A stretch of 64,000 nucleotides of DNA from Cynocephalus volans (lineage: Eukaryota > Chordata > Mammalia > Dermoptera > Cynocephalidae): the NCBI RefSeq assembly GCF_027409185.1, contig NC_084472.1, positions 20,260,524 to 20,324,523 of the forward strand. Reading direction: 5' to 3'. The translations under genes and the position numbers were made by a program. The notes below the pieces were generated by a model. It ran no database searches, had not been told where the DNA came from, and was given only the letters and a program-made list of their open reading frames with translations. This document shows positions 32,915 to 43,800 of this stretch, one piece after another. Position 1 is the first letter of the stretch. Each line of letters begins with the position of its first letter.

Positions 32915-33860
32915 AAAACACATTAAAAAGATCATCCACCATCATCAAGTGGGATTTATACCTGGGATGCAAGGATGCTCCAACACATGCAAAATAATAC
33001 ATGTGATATACCATATGAACAGAATGAAGGGCAAAAACTATAAGAGCACCTCGACAGATGTGGAAAAAGCATTTGACAAACTTCAACAACTTCTCGTGAT
33101 AAAAAGACCCAACAAATTAGGTATAGAAGGAATACACGTCAACACAATAAAGGCCATATGTGACGAACCCCCAGCCAACACCACAATCAATGGTGAAAAG
33201 TTGAGACCTTTTCTTCTATGATCAGGAACAAGACGAGGATGCCCACTCTCACTGCTTTAAGTATCATAATGGAAGTCCTAGCCAGAGCAATTAGGCAAGA
33301 AATGAAATAAAAGGAATTCCAATCAAAAAGGAAGAAGTGAAATTGTCTGTTTGCTGGCAACATGATCTTGCATATAGAACAGAAACACCTAAAGATACAA
33401 CCAAAATCTGTGAGCACTGGAAAACAAATTCAGTAAAGTTGTAGGATACAAAATCAACACACAAAAATCAGTCACACTTCTATATGCCAACAATGAACCG
33501 TCCAAAAACGTAAGAACACCATCCCATTCATGATACCAGCCAAAAAACATTTAGAAGTAAATTTAACCAGGATATGAAACATCTGTATATTGAACACTAT
33601 AAAACATTGATGAAAGAAATGGAAGCAAACACAAATGAGTGAAAATACATGTTCATATTTATAGATCAGAAAATTAATATTGTTCAAATGTTCATAGTGC
33701 CTGAAGTGATATACAGATGTAATGCAACCCTATCGAAATTCCAACGTCATTTTTCATTTTTCTTGTGGAACTCAAAAGACCCTGAAGAGGTAATCTTGAG
33801 CAAAATGAACACGGCTGTAGGCATCACACGACCTGACTTCAAAATATACTACAAAGCAGC
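32915..33860 (+). mobile_element. L1 ORF2 reverse-transcriptase fragment (5' part of interrupted L1)
   Basis: It encodes MGFIPGMQGCSNTCKIIHVI and VEKAFDKLQQL (RT motif A region), then NGEKLRPF. The frame shifts, and the catalytic FADD motif is replaced by FAGNMIL at about 33350-33370, so the enzyme would be inactive even if the frame were intact. The element continues beyond an LTR insertion at 34316. Confidence 0.92.
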
Positions 33861-34315
33861 TGTGGGTTGAATTCTGTCCCTCAAAGTTCATGTGATAGAA
33901 GATTAACTCCCACTGTGACAGTGTTAAGAGGTTGGGAATTCTTACTATGGTAATTGAAAGGTGGGGCCTTGAAGAGGTGATTAGATTGTGAGGACCATGC
34001 TTTAGTAAATAGATTAATAAACTGATGGTTTAATGGTGGTCAGGGGCATGGTTCCGAGTGCTTTAAAAGGAGAGCACACGAGGAGCATGCCATCTCTCTC
34101 TCTCTCTCTCTCTCGCTCGCTCACTCGCTCCTGCCTTTCTCACAGTGTGATACCCTGTGTCGTTGAAGTCACCACCAAAGAAGATCCTCACCAGATGTGT
34201 GTTCCCTAGACTTTGGGCTTCCCAGCATCTGAAACTGTAAGCAATAAAGACTGTTTCTTTATAAATCACCCTGTTTTAGGTAATTCTGTTATAAGCAACA
34301 GAAATGGACTAAGAA
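33861..34315 (+). mobile_element. MaLR LTR inserted in the L1
   Basis: It starts TGTGGGTTGAATTCTGTCCC and contains GGCCTTGAAGAGGTGATTAG, a TC-rich run at about 34094-34115, and a CAGCATCTGAAACTGTAAGC...AATAAAG end. L1 ORF2 sequence (CTACAAAGC, then CTACAGTAATC) resumes immediately after it. The LTR is therefore younger than the L1. Confidence 0.87.
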
Positions 34316-35880
34316 AAATGCTACAGTAATCAAAACAACAAGGTAGTAGACTAAAAACAGGCACATCAACCAATGAAACAAACTGGAGCCCCAAAATAAA
34401 CCTACACATTTACAGTCAAATGATTTTCAATAAAGGTGCCAAGAACACATAATGAGCAAATGACAGTTTTTGACTAACCAGTGCTGGCAAAACCATGTAT
34501 ACACATTCAGAAAAATGAAGTTGAACACTTATCTTATCTTACACCACATACAAAAATCGACTCAATGTGGATTAAAGATGTAAATGGAACACCTGAAACT
34601 GTAAAACTACTAGAAGAAAACATGTGGGAAAAGCTCCACAACATGGATCTGGGCAATGATTTTTTGGATATAACCCCAAAAGCAAGGCAACAAAATCAAA
34701 CATAGACAAAGATGGGTCTGCATCAAATTAAAAACCTTCTGCACAGGAAAAGAACAATTAGCAGAGTGAAGACAAAATGTCTGGAATGAGAGAAAATATT
34801 GGAAAACTATACATCTGACAATGAATAGGTATCCAAAAATATATACAAAATTCAAACAACTCAAAATAGCAAGACAACAACCCGATTAAAAAGTGGGCAG
34901 AGTAATTGAATATATATTTCTCAGAATAAGACCTCCACATAGCCAACAGGTTGATGAAAAAATGCTCAACCTCACTCATCATCAGGGAAATACAAATTAA
35001 AATCACTAGGAGATATTACTTCATACCCATTAGAATGGCTATTATCAAAAAGACAGAAGATAACTAGCATTGGCCAGGATGTGGAGAAAAGGAAACCCTT
35101 GTACACTGCTGGGAGGAATGTACGGCCATGACAGAAAACAGCATGGAGGTTTCCCAAAAAACTGTAAATAGAATTACAATATGATCCAGCAATCCCACTT
35201 CAGGGAATATCCCACAAAGAACTGAAATCCATAGGTTGAAGAGATATCTGTACTCCCATGTTCACTGCGGCATTATTCATAATAGTCAAGATATAGAATC
35301 AACCTGAGTGTTTATTAACAGATGAACAGATAAAGAAAATCTGGTATACATACACAATGGAATACTATTCAGCCTTAGAAAAGAACAAAATTCTGTCATT
35401 TGCAACAACTCGGATGCATCTAGAAGACATTATGCTAAGTGACACAAGCCAGGCACAGAAAGACATGCTGCATGACTTTACTTGAATGTGGAAACTAGAA
35501 AGGTCAAACTCATGGAAGGAGAGACCAGAATGTTGGTTAGCAGAGTCTGGGAGCTGGGTGAGGGGGGGATGGGGGAACAAGGACAAAGGGACGTTTGATG
35601 AATGAGTACAAAGTTTCACTTTGGAGAAATAATGTATGGTGATCTATTACACAGCAAGGTGACTATAGTTAATAATAATGTATATTTCAGAATTACCAAA
35701 AGAGTGGATTTTCGGTGTTCTTACCACATGGGAGGAAGTATGTGAGGTCACGAATATGTTATTTGCCTAACTTGCTCACTGCACAATGTACACATGTATG
35801 GAATTATCACATGGTGCCCCATAAACATATGCAGATGCTAGCTGTCAATAAAAAGTAAAAATTAAAGTCAAATAAAAAGA
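34316..35880 (+). mobile_element. L1 ORF2 C-terminus and 3'UTR (3' part of interrupted L1)
   Basis: ORF2 resumes after the LTR. It includes an INSMWIKD-like segment (IDSMWIKDVNGTPETVKLLE) with several frameshifts and reaches the CACAATGGAATACTATTCAGCC end. The 3'UTR has ATTACACAGCAAGGTGACTATAG and terminates near GTCAATAAAAAGTAAAAATT. Confidence 0.92.
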
Positions 35881-35889
35881 AACACAGTG

Positions 35890-36950
35890 CAGTGCTGGCA
35901 TCAAGTGTACATCAGAGGAACAGAATTGACAGTCTAAAAGTAACCTCATACATCTATGAGAACTGGATTTTCACAAGTGTTTTATAACCACAACAAATGG
36001 TGCTGAGACAACTGAATAGCCACATGGAAAAAGAATGAAATCGAGCCCCTTTCTAACCCCATACACAAAAGTGAACTCCAAATGTGTCACAGAGCTAACT
36101 GTAAGAATTAAAACTACAACACTCGTGAAACACAGGAATAAACCTTTGTCATGCTGGATTTGGTGATGGTCTCTTAGGTAAGATGCCAAAAACACAAGAA
36201 CCCATATAAAGAAAGAGTAAATTGGACATCATCCAAAGTAAAAACTGCTGTGCTTTAAAGGACACCATTGAGAAAATGAAAAGACATCAGCCTGCACAGG
36301 AAAAAAACATTTTCAATTCATAGATTAAGAACAAGACTATAAAAAGAGCTCCTACAACCAGCGATCCAAAAGACAATTAGCCCAATTTAAAAAATGGTCA
36401 GAGGAAGAGTCGGCCAGTTAGCTCTGTTGGTTAGAGTGTGGTGTTCTAATACCAAGATCAAGGGTTAGGATCCCCACACAGGCCAGCCGCCGAAACAAAC
36501 CACAAAACTGCTCAGATAACTCAAATAAGCATTTCTCTAAGTGACATATAGGAAAGGCCAATAAGCACCGAAAGAGATACTCATCGTCACCAATAAGGAA
36601 ATATCTATCAATACCGCAGTGAGATAATATGTCGCACCCGTTAGAAGAGCTGTAAATCAAAAAGACAGTCAAGACAAAGTGTTCACAAGGCTATGGAGAT
36701 ATCACAACCCTCATATATTGAGGGAGAGACTGTAAAATGCTACAGACTGTCAGGAAACCAGTTCAGTAGTTTTTCAAAATGTGAAATGTAAACTTACTAT
36801 GTGGCCCAGCAATCCTACCGCTGGGTACATACGAATGAAAACTGAAACTTTCTCCACACAAAGTTTGTATATGAAAGCTCAGGTCAGCCTCACTTACACT
36901 AGTCAAAGAGTCAAAACCACAGGAATGCCAAGAATAGTGAAATCTGCATG
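35890..36950 (+). mobile_element. Old L1 ORF2 fragment, split by a SINE
   Basis: It matches a diverged L1 ORF2: GTTTTATAACCACAACAAATGG, AATTAAAACTACAACACTCG, GATTTGGTGATGGTCTCTTAGG and CCCAGCAATCCTACCGCTGG. It is interrupted at about 36411-36507 by the tRNA-like SINE and ends at the long (AC)n tract. Confidence 0.85.
36411..36507 (+). mobile_element. SINE with tRNA-Ile-like head
   Basis: CGGCCAGTTAGCTCTGTTGG, then GTTAGAGTGTGGTGTTCTAA, then a B-box-like GGGTTAGGATCCCC and a CCAGCCGCC end with a short A-rich tail. The internal TTAGCTC...GTTGGTTAGAG layout follows tRNA-Ile. Confidence 0.88.
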
Positions 36951-36956
36951 AGAGGG

Positions 36957-37061
<105 letters not shown>

Positions 37062-37147
37062 GTCCTAATACGGATTTCAGTAAATTCTTCAACAGAAAAC
37101 TCCCAGTCCAGGAGAGAAAGAGATGTTCTAGTCAAAGAAAAAATTCA

Positions 37148-37167
37148 ACAACAACAACAACAACAAG
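37148..37167 (+). repeat. (CAA)n short repeat
   Basis: Six to seven CAA units lie between the (AC)n tract and copy B of the GC-rich module. Confidence 0.9.
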
Positions 37168-37231
37168 ACAAGAGCACTGTACCGGAGAAGAGCATCCTTC
37201 AAACACGAGAGAAAAAATCCTCTCCCAGACA

Positions 37232-38283
37232 GACGAAGGCCGAGAGGATCCCCCACAGCAGACCACTCTCCCAAAGCACTGCACAGGGCTCTTCCATCTC
37301 AAATATGACGCTGACGTGCCCCAGCACCACGTCTCCAGGTGGAAAAGTCAGCAGTAATGGAAGAAGAAATACAAAGAACACACTCAACCTGGAAGGATGA
37401 CAAGAAAACCGCTCCCCGCCCTCCCCTGGTGGCCTCGTCCCAGCCGCCCTCGCACTCGCAGCAGCAGCGATGGATCACCAGGCCCGGGACCTGAGGACAC
37501 GGCCCTGTGACCAGGAGGCCACAGCACAGCTGCACCTGCTACTCCGGTCTGGCCCCCGCACCACCCCCCGCCGGCTGCTCCCGCAGCAGCCCTGGGACAA
37601 GGCGACCCTGCGCGCTGGGGACGGACAGACGGACGGAAGGAAGGACAGACGGATGGCGGGGCAGCGCTGGGCTCCTCCGGAGTGGAGGAGGGCGCCCCGG
37701 CCTCCTGTCTCTGCCAGCGCCGGGCACCCACCCGCCGTCTGCATCTCTCCCCGCTGGCCTCCGCCGCCCCTCCCGAACTCAGGACTCGGGGGACCCTCCT
37801 AAGGCACCCCGTGCCGCCTCTGTCTCAGCCCGACCACGCTGCTCTCCTGCCTCGGGGAGCCACAGCCCCCTCACCCGGGCCCTACCTGCTGCCCCGCGCT
37901 GCTCTCCTCGCAGGTCTCCTCCTTCAGCCCCCGCCGCTGCCGGGGCTGCGTCGCCCCGCGCTCTGGTGCGCACGGGGAGGAGCAGGGTCTGGTGAGCCCG
38001 CCTGGCCACCGGCGTCTGAGAGACATACACGCTCCCCGCCTCTCCAGGCCGCCTCAGGGGGAGGAGTTGACACCCCAGAGTGGGCGGGGCCAGGCCAGTG
38101 ACCAGGTCAAGGGGGGTGGGAGGGGCGGGAAGACAGGGGGGAATTTCCCCCCCACCCCCGGGGAGTGGGGTAAGTACTTGGGATGGTCTATAAAGATAAA
38201 CAGGTCATCCTGCAACTACACACAGTTTTATTTCTTCTTTTGCAAAGTATATGACTTTTTTTTCCCTTCAGCTTATTTCAGTG
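37232..38283. repeat. GC-rich 1-kb module, copy B
   Basis: Homologous end to end with 8891-9944 in the same orientation. Differences include loss of the triplet-rich stretch of copy A, a longer GGACGGAAGGAAGGAC run (about 37620-37650), a C/G run at about 38146-38162, and a shorter T tract (8 Ts against 16). The AT-rich end with TCTATAAAGATAAACAGG is retained. No poly(A) or target duplication marks a retrocopy. The nature of the module is unknown. Confidence 0.85.
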
Positions 38284-38289
38284 GCTAGA

Positions 38290-39131
38290 ATTTGCAGTAC
38301 TATGGTAAGTGCAGAGAGAGCAGGTCTCACTGTCTTGTGTATGATCTTTGAGGGAAAGCATTCAGTCTTTTTTTGATTAGGTGTTATGTTAGCTACAGGT
38401 TTTTATAGATTTTTTTTAAATGAGGCTAAGGAAATTTCTCTCTATTCCTAGTGTACAGATGGATGGATTTTGTGAAATGCTTTCTCGCTTCAATCTATGT
38501 AAGATAATATAACTTTTTTTAATCTTTAGGTTGTTGATATGATGAATTACAGTGATTGGTTTTCTAATGTTAAAACACCTTTGCATAACAAGAATAACTC
38601 CCAATTAAGTGCGCTGTAGTTTTTTTATACACTGTCGGATTTAGTTTGCTACAATTATGTGGGTTTTGGCATCTAATCCCATTAGAGATATTGGTTGGTA
38701 GTTTGTGTTGTCTTTGTCACATCAGGTTTTGATATCAGAGTCATACTGGTGTCTGAAGTAGGTTGGGAGTGTTACCTTCTCTACTTTCTTAAAGATCTCA
38801 TGTAAAATTGGTCTTCATTGTTCTTTGAGAGTTTGGTATAATTCTTCAGTAAATTCTAGTAACCCTGGAAATTGTCATGATTTTTTAAATTATAAATTTA
38901 GTTTTCTTAATACTTAGACTATGAAAATTGTTTCATATTTGTTAAGTTGTGATAATTTGTGATTTTAGGGAAATTGATCCACTGATTATAAAATTTATGT
39001 GTGGAGAGCTGGGTGTAATGAATTTTCAAGTTCTTATTAGGTGCATACGTATTTAGATTATTAAGTCATCCTGATGACTTGTACTATTTATCATTATGAA
39101 ATTTCCTGCTTCATTCATTGTAATATTCTTT
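38290..39131 (-). mobile_element. Old L1 ORF2 fragment, antisense
   Basis: On the minus strand this encodes the MGVILVMQRCFNIRKPITVI and HHINNLKIKKSYIIL segment, homologous to the ORF2 region before RT motif A. Upstream ORF2 sequence follows with frameshifts. Confidence 0.85.
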
Positions 39132-39278
39132 TTTAACTTTAACATTTGCTTGTACGTATTTGTGGGGTACAACGTATTGTTTCAATCCATGCATATACTG
39201 CACAATAATTCACTTAGGTAGATGGCACCATTTTGTATCTGTTAGTTCACCAATTGTCCTCCCCCAACTCCCTCCCCT
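39132..39278 (-). mobile_element. 5'-truncated L1 3' end with 14-bp target duplication
   Basis: A 147-bp antisense L1 3'UTR (TTGTGGGGTACAACGTATTG, CATGCATATACTGCAC) starts with a short T tract. It is flanked by the exact duplication TTGTAATATTCTTT at 39118-39131 and 39279-39292. It is inserted in the older antisense L1. Confidence 0.88.
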
Positions 39279-39292
39279 TTGTAATATTCTTT

Positions 39293-40650
39293 ATCTTGAG
39301 TCCTACTTTGTCTGATATTAATATAGTTGTACCAGCATTCTTATACTTCCTATTTTCATGATAAATATTTTTCATTCTTTTACTTCTTACTACTTTGTGT
39401 CTTTTTATTTTTTTCCCTCTGTTCTCTGTATAATTTCTATTTATCTATCTTCCCATCCACTGACTCTTTTAGTTGCCATATTGAATATGCTGTTATGCTT
39501 ACCAACTCAATTTTTCATTTCAGTTATTGTGTAGTTTTCAGCTTAGGATTTCTTTTCAAGTCATTTAAAAAAATAATAACTTTATGGGAAATAATTCATG
39601 TAATACAGTTCACCCATTAAATGTGTATGACTCAATGGATTTTAATATATGTACAGGTATGTGTTACCATCACCACACTCATTTTTAGAACATCTTACTC
39701 ACCTCAAAAAGAGACCCTGTACACTTTAGATATCATTCCAATCCTGCCGTCTTCCACCCCCCCATGCCCTAGGCAACCACTAATCTACTTTTCATCTCTA
39801 TAGCTTTACCGATTCTGGATATTTCATACAATGGAATCATATAATATGTGGTCTTTTGTGTCTGGCTTTTTTCACATAGCAAATATTTTCAAGGTTTACC
39901 CATGTTGTAATATGTATCAAAACTTCATTTTTTTATATTGCCAAATAATATTCTATTGTACAGATACACCATGTTTTGTTTAGTCATTTGTCTGTTGATA
40001 GACAATGGATTGTTTCGACCTTTAACTGTTATGAATAATCCTTCTATCAACATTTGTGTACAAGTTTTTGTGTGTATATATATTTGCATTTCTCCTGGGT
40101 AGATACTTAGCAGTGAACCAGGTCATATGGTAACTTTATGTATAACAGATTGAAGAACTGCCAGACTGTTTTCCAAAATGACTCTACCATTTCTCATTTC
40201 CATGAGCAGTGTATGAGGATTCTGATTTCTCCATGTCTTTATAAACACTTGCTATTTCTGACTTTTTGATTTTAGCCATTCTAGTGGGTATGAAGTAGTA
40301 TCTCATTGTGGTTTTGATTTGCATTTCCCTGATGGCTAATGATATAACTTTCATGTATATATTGGCCTTTTGTATGTCTTCTTTGTAGTCTGTCTATTTA
40401 GGTCTTTTACCCATTTTTAATTTGGGATGTTTGTCTTTTTACTATTGAGTTATAAAAGTTTTCTATATGTTCTAGATATATAAGTCCCTTATCAGATATA
40501 TGATTTTCAAATCATATAATATCCCTTCTTACTTTCTTGATAGTATCCTTTGAAGCACAAAAGTTTGATTTTGATGACATCAGTTTATCTATTTTTTGTT
40601 GTCATTGCTCATGCTTTTGGTGTCGTATCTAAGAATCCATATCTTAATAT
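39293..40650 (-). mobile_element. Old L1 (L1M-type) fragments, antisense
   Basis: 39293-39480 is an L1-like segment (CTTTGTCTGATATTAATATAG). From about 39560 an L1 3'UTR begins (CATGTAATACAGTTCACCCA, TGTTACCATCACCACACTC). It continues into ORF2 C-terminal sequence in reverse (TGGAATCATATAATATGTGG, TCTCATTGTGGTTTTGATTTGC, CCCTTATCAGATATATGATTT). It is strongly diverged. Confidence 0.85.
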
Positions 40651-40924
40651 GGATTCTTAATCCAATGCATTGAATTTAATTTTTTATAGTTTGTGTTTCT
40701 CTGCTGAGATTTGCTGTCTATTCACTTATTCAGACCATATTCTCTTTGAACATATTTTGCTCTAGATCACTGAATATGTTTATAATAGCTTCTGCAAGTC
40801 TTTACAAAATTTAACATCTGGGACATGTCAAAGTTGATATACATTGACTATTTGTTTTTTTCTTGAATACAGGCCTCCTGTATTCTCCTGTTTGTTCCTC
40901 TACTCAGGGTCTTATAAGAATGGA
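40651..40924. other. Unassigned, probably L1-derived
   Basis: AT-rich sequence next to the antisense L1 with no certain match. Confidence 0.4.
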
Positions 40925-41400
40925 AATCCAGGTATTGGCTGAGTGTTCTCATCTAAAGCTCTGGTCAGTCTTCTTCCAAGCTCATGTGGTAGTGGCAGAA
41001 TTCAGTTCCTTGTGATTTTATGACTGAGGTCCCCATTTCCTTACTGGCTGTCAACCAGGGGCCACTCTCAGCTCTTTGAGACCACCTGCAATCTGTGCCA
41101 CATGGCCCTCTCCATTTTAAAGCCAGCAATGGAGGACTTTTTATGCATTGAATCCCCCTCATGCTTTGTCTGGCTTCTTCTGTTCCTACCTCTAGAATCA
41201 GATTTTAATGACTCCTGTGATTAGGTCAGGCACACCTGTATAACCTCTTTATCTAAGGTCAACTGATTTAGGATACCTACAAAAGTCTTTTGCTGTAGTA
41301 CCTAGACTTAGTGTTTGACTGAGTAACTGGGCAAAGATGTCTATATACTACGGACTGGGAATCTTAGGGCCATCTTTGAATTCTGCTTACCACAATTAGT
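40925..41400 (-). mobile_element. Old LTR-like interspersed repeat
   Basis: CACATGGCCCTCTCCATTTT, AAAGCCAGCAATGGAGGAC, GATTAGGTCAGGCACACCTG and the end GGGCCATCTTTGAATTCTGC belong to a common mammalian LTR-type repeat in reverse. I am not certain of the subfamily. Confidence 0.55.
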
Positions 41401-41724
41401 ATAGCTATACCAACTTTTAATTTTGTTAGTGATTGCCTAGTATATCTTTTTCTATAATATTACTTCCAACCTTTCTGTATTCTCAGGTTTTAAATATCTT
41501 TTGTTAACAGCATATAACTGGACTTTTAAGAAAGTAACAATTTTAGAGTCTTTGTCTTATATCTGGTGAGTTTATGCCACTTATTGATTACTGACATATT
41601 TAGAATTACTTTTATCATCTTGTTTTATGTTTCTGGTTTTCTCTGTATTTACCACTTCTCTCTTTCCTTGGATCAGTTTGATCAATTAAGTTTCTTCTCT
41701 CCCTCTCTACTGGTTTGATAGCTA
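41401..41724 (-). mobile_element. L1-like fragment, antisense
   Basis: TAGTATAGCTATACCAACTTT and GCCTAGTATATCTTTTTC resemble the same old L1 region as 39293-39480. It may be the continuation of that L1 beyond later insertions. Confidence 0.55.
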
Positions 41725-42135
41725 TGTGATGGAGTTTGGATGTGTTGTCCCCTCCAAAACTCATGTGGAAATTTGATCTCCAATGTGGCAGTGTTGGAAA
41801 CTGATTGAGTCATGGGGGCGGATCCCTCATGAATGGATTAATGCTCTCCCTGGGGGAGGAGGGGTAGTGAGTGAGTTCTCGCTCTATTAGTTCCCACGAG
41901 AACTGATTGTTTAAGGGACCCTGGCACCTTCTCTTTCTCTCTCTCTTGCTTCCTCTCACCATGTGATCTGCTTGTACCCAGTGGCTCCCTGCCACTTTCC
42001 GCCATGAGTAGAAGCAGCCTGAGGCCCATGCCAGATGCAGCTGTCCCAGAATCGTAAGCCAAATAAACCTCTGTTCTTTATAAATTACCCAGTCTCAGGT
42101 ATTTCTGTTATAGCAACACAAAATGGACTAAAACA
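41725..42135 (+). mobile_element. MST-type MaLR LTR (solo)
   Basis: TGTGATGGAGTTTGGATGTG and GATTGAGTCATGGGGGCGGA, then a CACCATGTGATCTGC and CCAAATAAACCTCTGTTCTT end, finishing ATGGACTAAAACA. It follows the MST consensus from end to end with moderate divergence. Confidence 0.88.
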
Positions 42136-42301
42136 CTATGTCTTCTGTAGTTTCAGTGGTTTTCTTAAAGTTTATAAATTTATTAACAAATCTAAAGTTA
42201 ATCAATATCTCTGTCCTTCAGATAAACAAGACAGGAACCTTAAGACTACTTTTATTCTAGTGATCCCCTTCTAATCTTAGAGAAAAGATGAGTTGCTTAT
42301 A

Positions 42302-42856
42302 CAGTCAGGCATCATTTAATGACAGGGACGTGTTCTGAGAAACACATTGTTAGGTGATTTCATTGTTTTGTGAACATCACAGAATGTGCTTACACAAACC
42401 TAGATGGTATAGCTTCTTGCTCCTAGGCTTCAAACCTGTACAGCATGTTACTGTAGTGAACACTGTAGGCAATTGTAACACAATGGTGTTTGTGTAATTT
42501 AAACATATCTGAACATAGAAAAGGTAGAGTAAAAATATGGCATAAAAGATAAAAAATGGCACATCTGTATAGGCCATTTACGAATGGAGCTTACAGGACT
42601 GGAGGTTGCTTTGAGTGAGTCAGTGAGTGAATGTGAAGGACTAGGGTATTACTGAACACTACTGCAGGCTTTATAAAGACCGTACAGTCAGGCTACACTA
42701 AAGTTATAAAAAATAAAGAAGTAATTGCACTACAGTGTTATGACAGCTATCTCACTAGGCAATAGGAACTTTTCAGCTCCGTTGTAGTTTTATGGGACCA
42801 CCATTGTGTATGCAGTCCATCATTGACTGAAATGTAATAACAGCAGTGCATAACTG
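42302..42856. mobile_element. Tigger-like (Tc1/mariner) non-autonomous DNA transposon
   Basis: This 555-bp element starts CAGTCAGGCATCATTTAATG and ends in CAGTGCATAACTG, so both ends begin CAGT when read inward. It is flanked by TA on each side (42300-42301, 42857-42858), as expected for Tc1/mariner insertion. The interior has AACCTAGATGGTATAGCTTC and AACCTGTACAGCATGTTACTG, typical of an abundant primate-genome family. There is no transposase frame. Confidence 0.87.
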
Positions 42857-42858
42857 TA

Positions 42859-43559
42859 CTTACTTTCTCGTCAGCATTAACAGGCTACAGAAATGAAATA
42901 ATATCTTCTAAGAGCTGAGATAAATAGTTAATTTTAACTGTCTACTTAAAAGTCAGTAATCATCCAAAATATCATTCAAGAACAAAACTCACAGATCCTT
43001 TCTGAAAGAACACTAAATTACGTAGAACTTGAAGTCAGAAGAAAACAATGCAGGAGAAAGGAGTGGGATGTAACAAACAATGTTGATCAAAGAGACTGGT
43101 AAATATGCTGGCAGATTTTCTTAAAATTATAATCTCTTTATTTCACATTTATTACACAAGTGGAAATTTTACATAAGGATTCAATAGTAGAGTATTTTAG
43201 TATTACTTTTTTTTTTTTTTCCATTATGCTTACAGGAGTTGAGTGAATTGCATAGGAAACTTCTCTGATTGAATGTTGGAGGTCATCTTTTAGTAAGCCT
43301 GGCACACAGTGATTCTAGGTATGAATTTTAAGAAGTAAATTATAGGAGCTTTGATTCTCCCAGGCAATACATTGCACAAAGGAGCAGATTGGAATTGTCA
43401 TCATTTATGTTTTATTTTGGAGAAGATCATCTCCTCAATTCTTTCCTTCCCTACTTTGCTTCAGCAGATTTTGATGTAAAAGAAATCTGATATTCTTTGT
43501 AGATACATTGTGCAAGTCTAATATTTCAGAATTCAGAATAAAACTTTCTTTCCATGCCT
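42859..43559. other. Intergenic, nothing recognised
   Basis: AT-rich sequence with a T tract at about 43208-43221. No gene or repeat was assigned. Confidence 0.5.
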
Positions 43560-43800
43560 TTATTAAGATCTTTATTTTGATTGTACATGTTTATTGGATA
43601 CAGAGTTATATTTCAGTACATGTATACAATATGTGATGATCAAATCAGGGTAATTAGCATATTCATCATCATAAAAATTTATCATTTCTTTGTGATGAGA
43701 GCCTTTGAGCTCCACTCTTCTAGCCATTTGAGAACATACAATAAGCTAGTGTTAATTAGAGATACCTAGCACTTCTGTAGCCCGCTAGAACTTATTTTAC
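43560..43800 (-). mobile_element. L1 3' end, antisense
   Basis: CATGTTTATTGGATACAGAG, CATGTATACAATATGTGATG and ATTTCTTTGTGATGAGAGCC are the reverse of an L1 3'UTR. It is 5'-truncated. Confidence 0.75.

Noticed and set aside
37384..37802. Overlapping open frames on both strands in copy B of the module
   Set aside because: Same reason as copy A. Frames differ between the copies, so there is no sign of selection on a protein.
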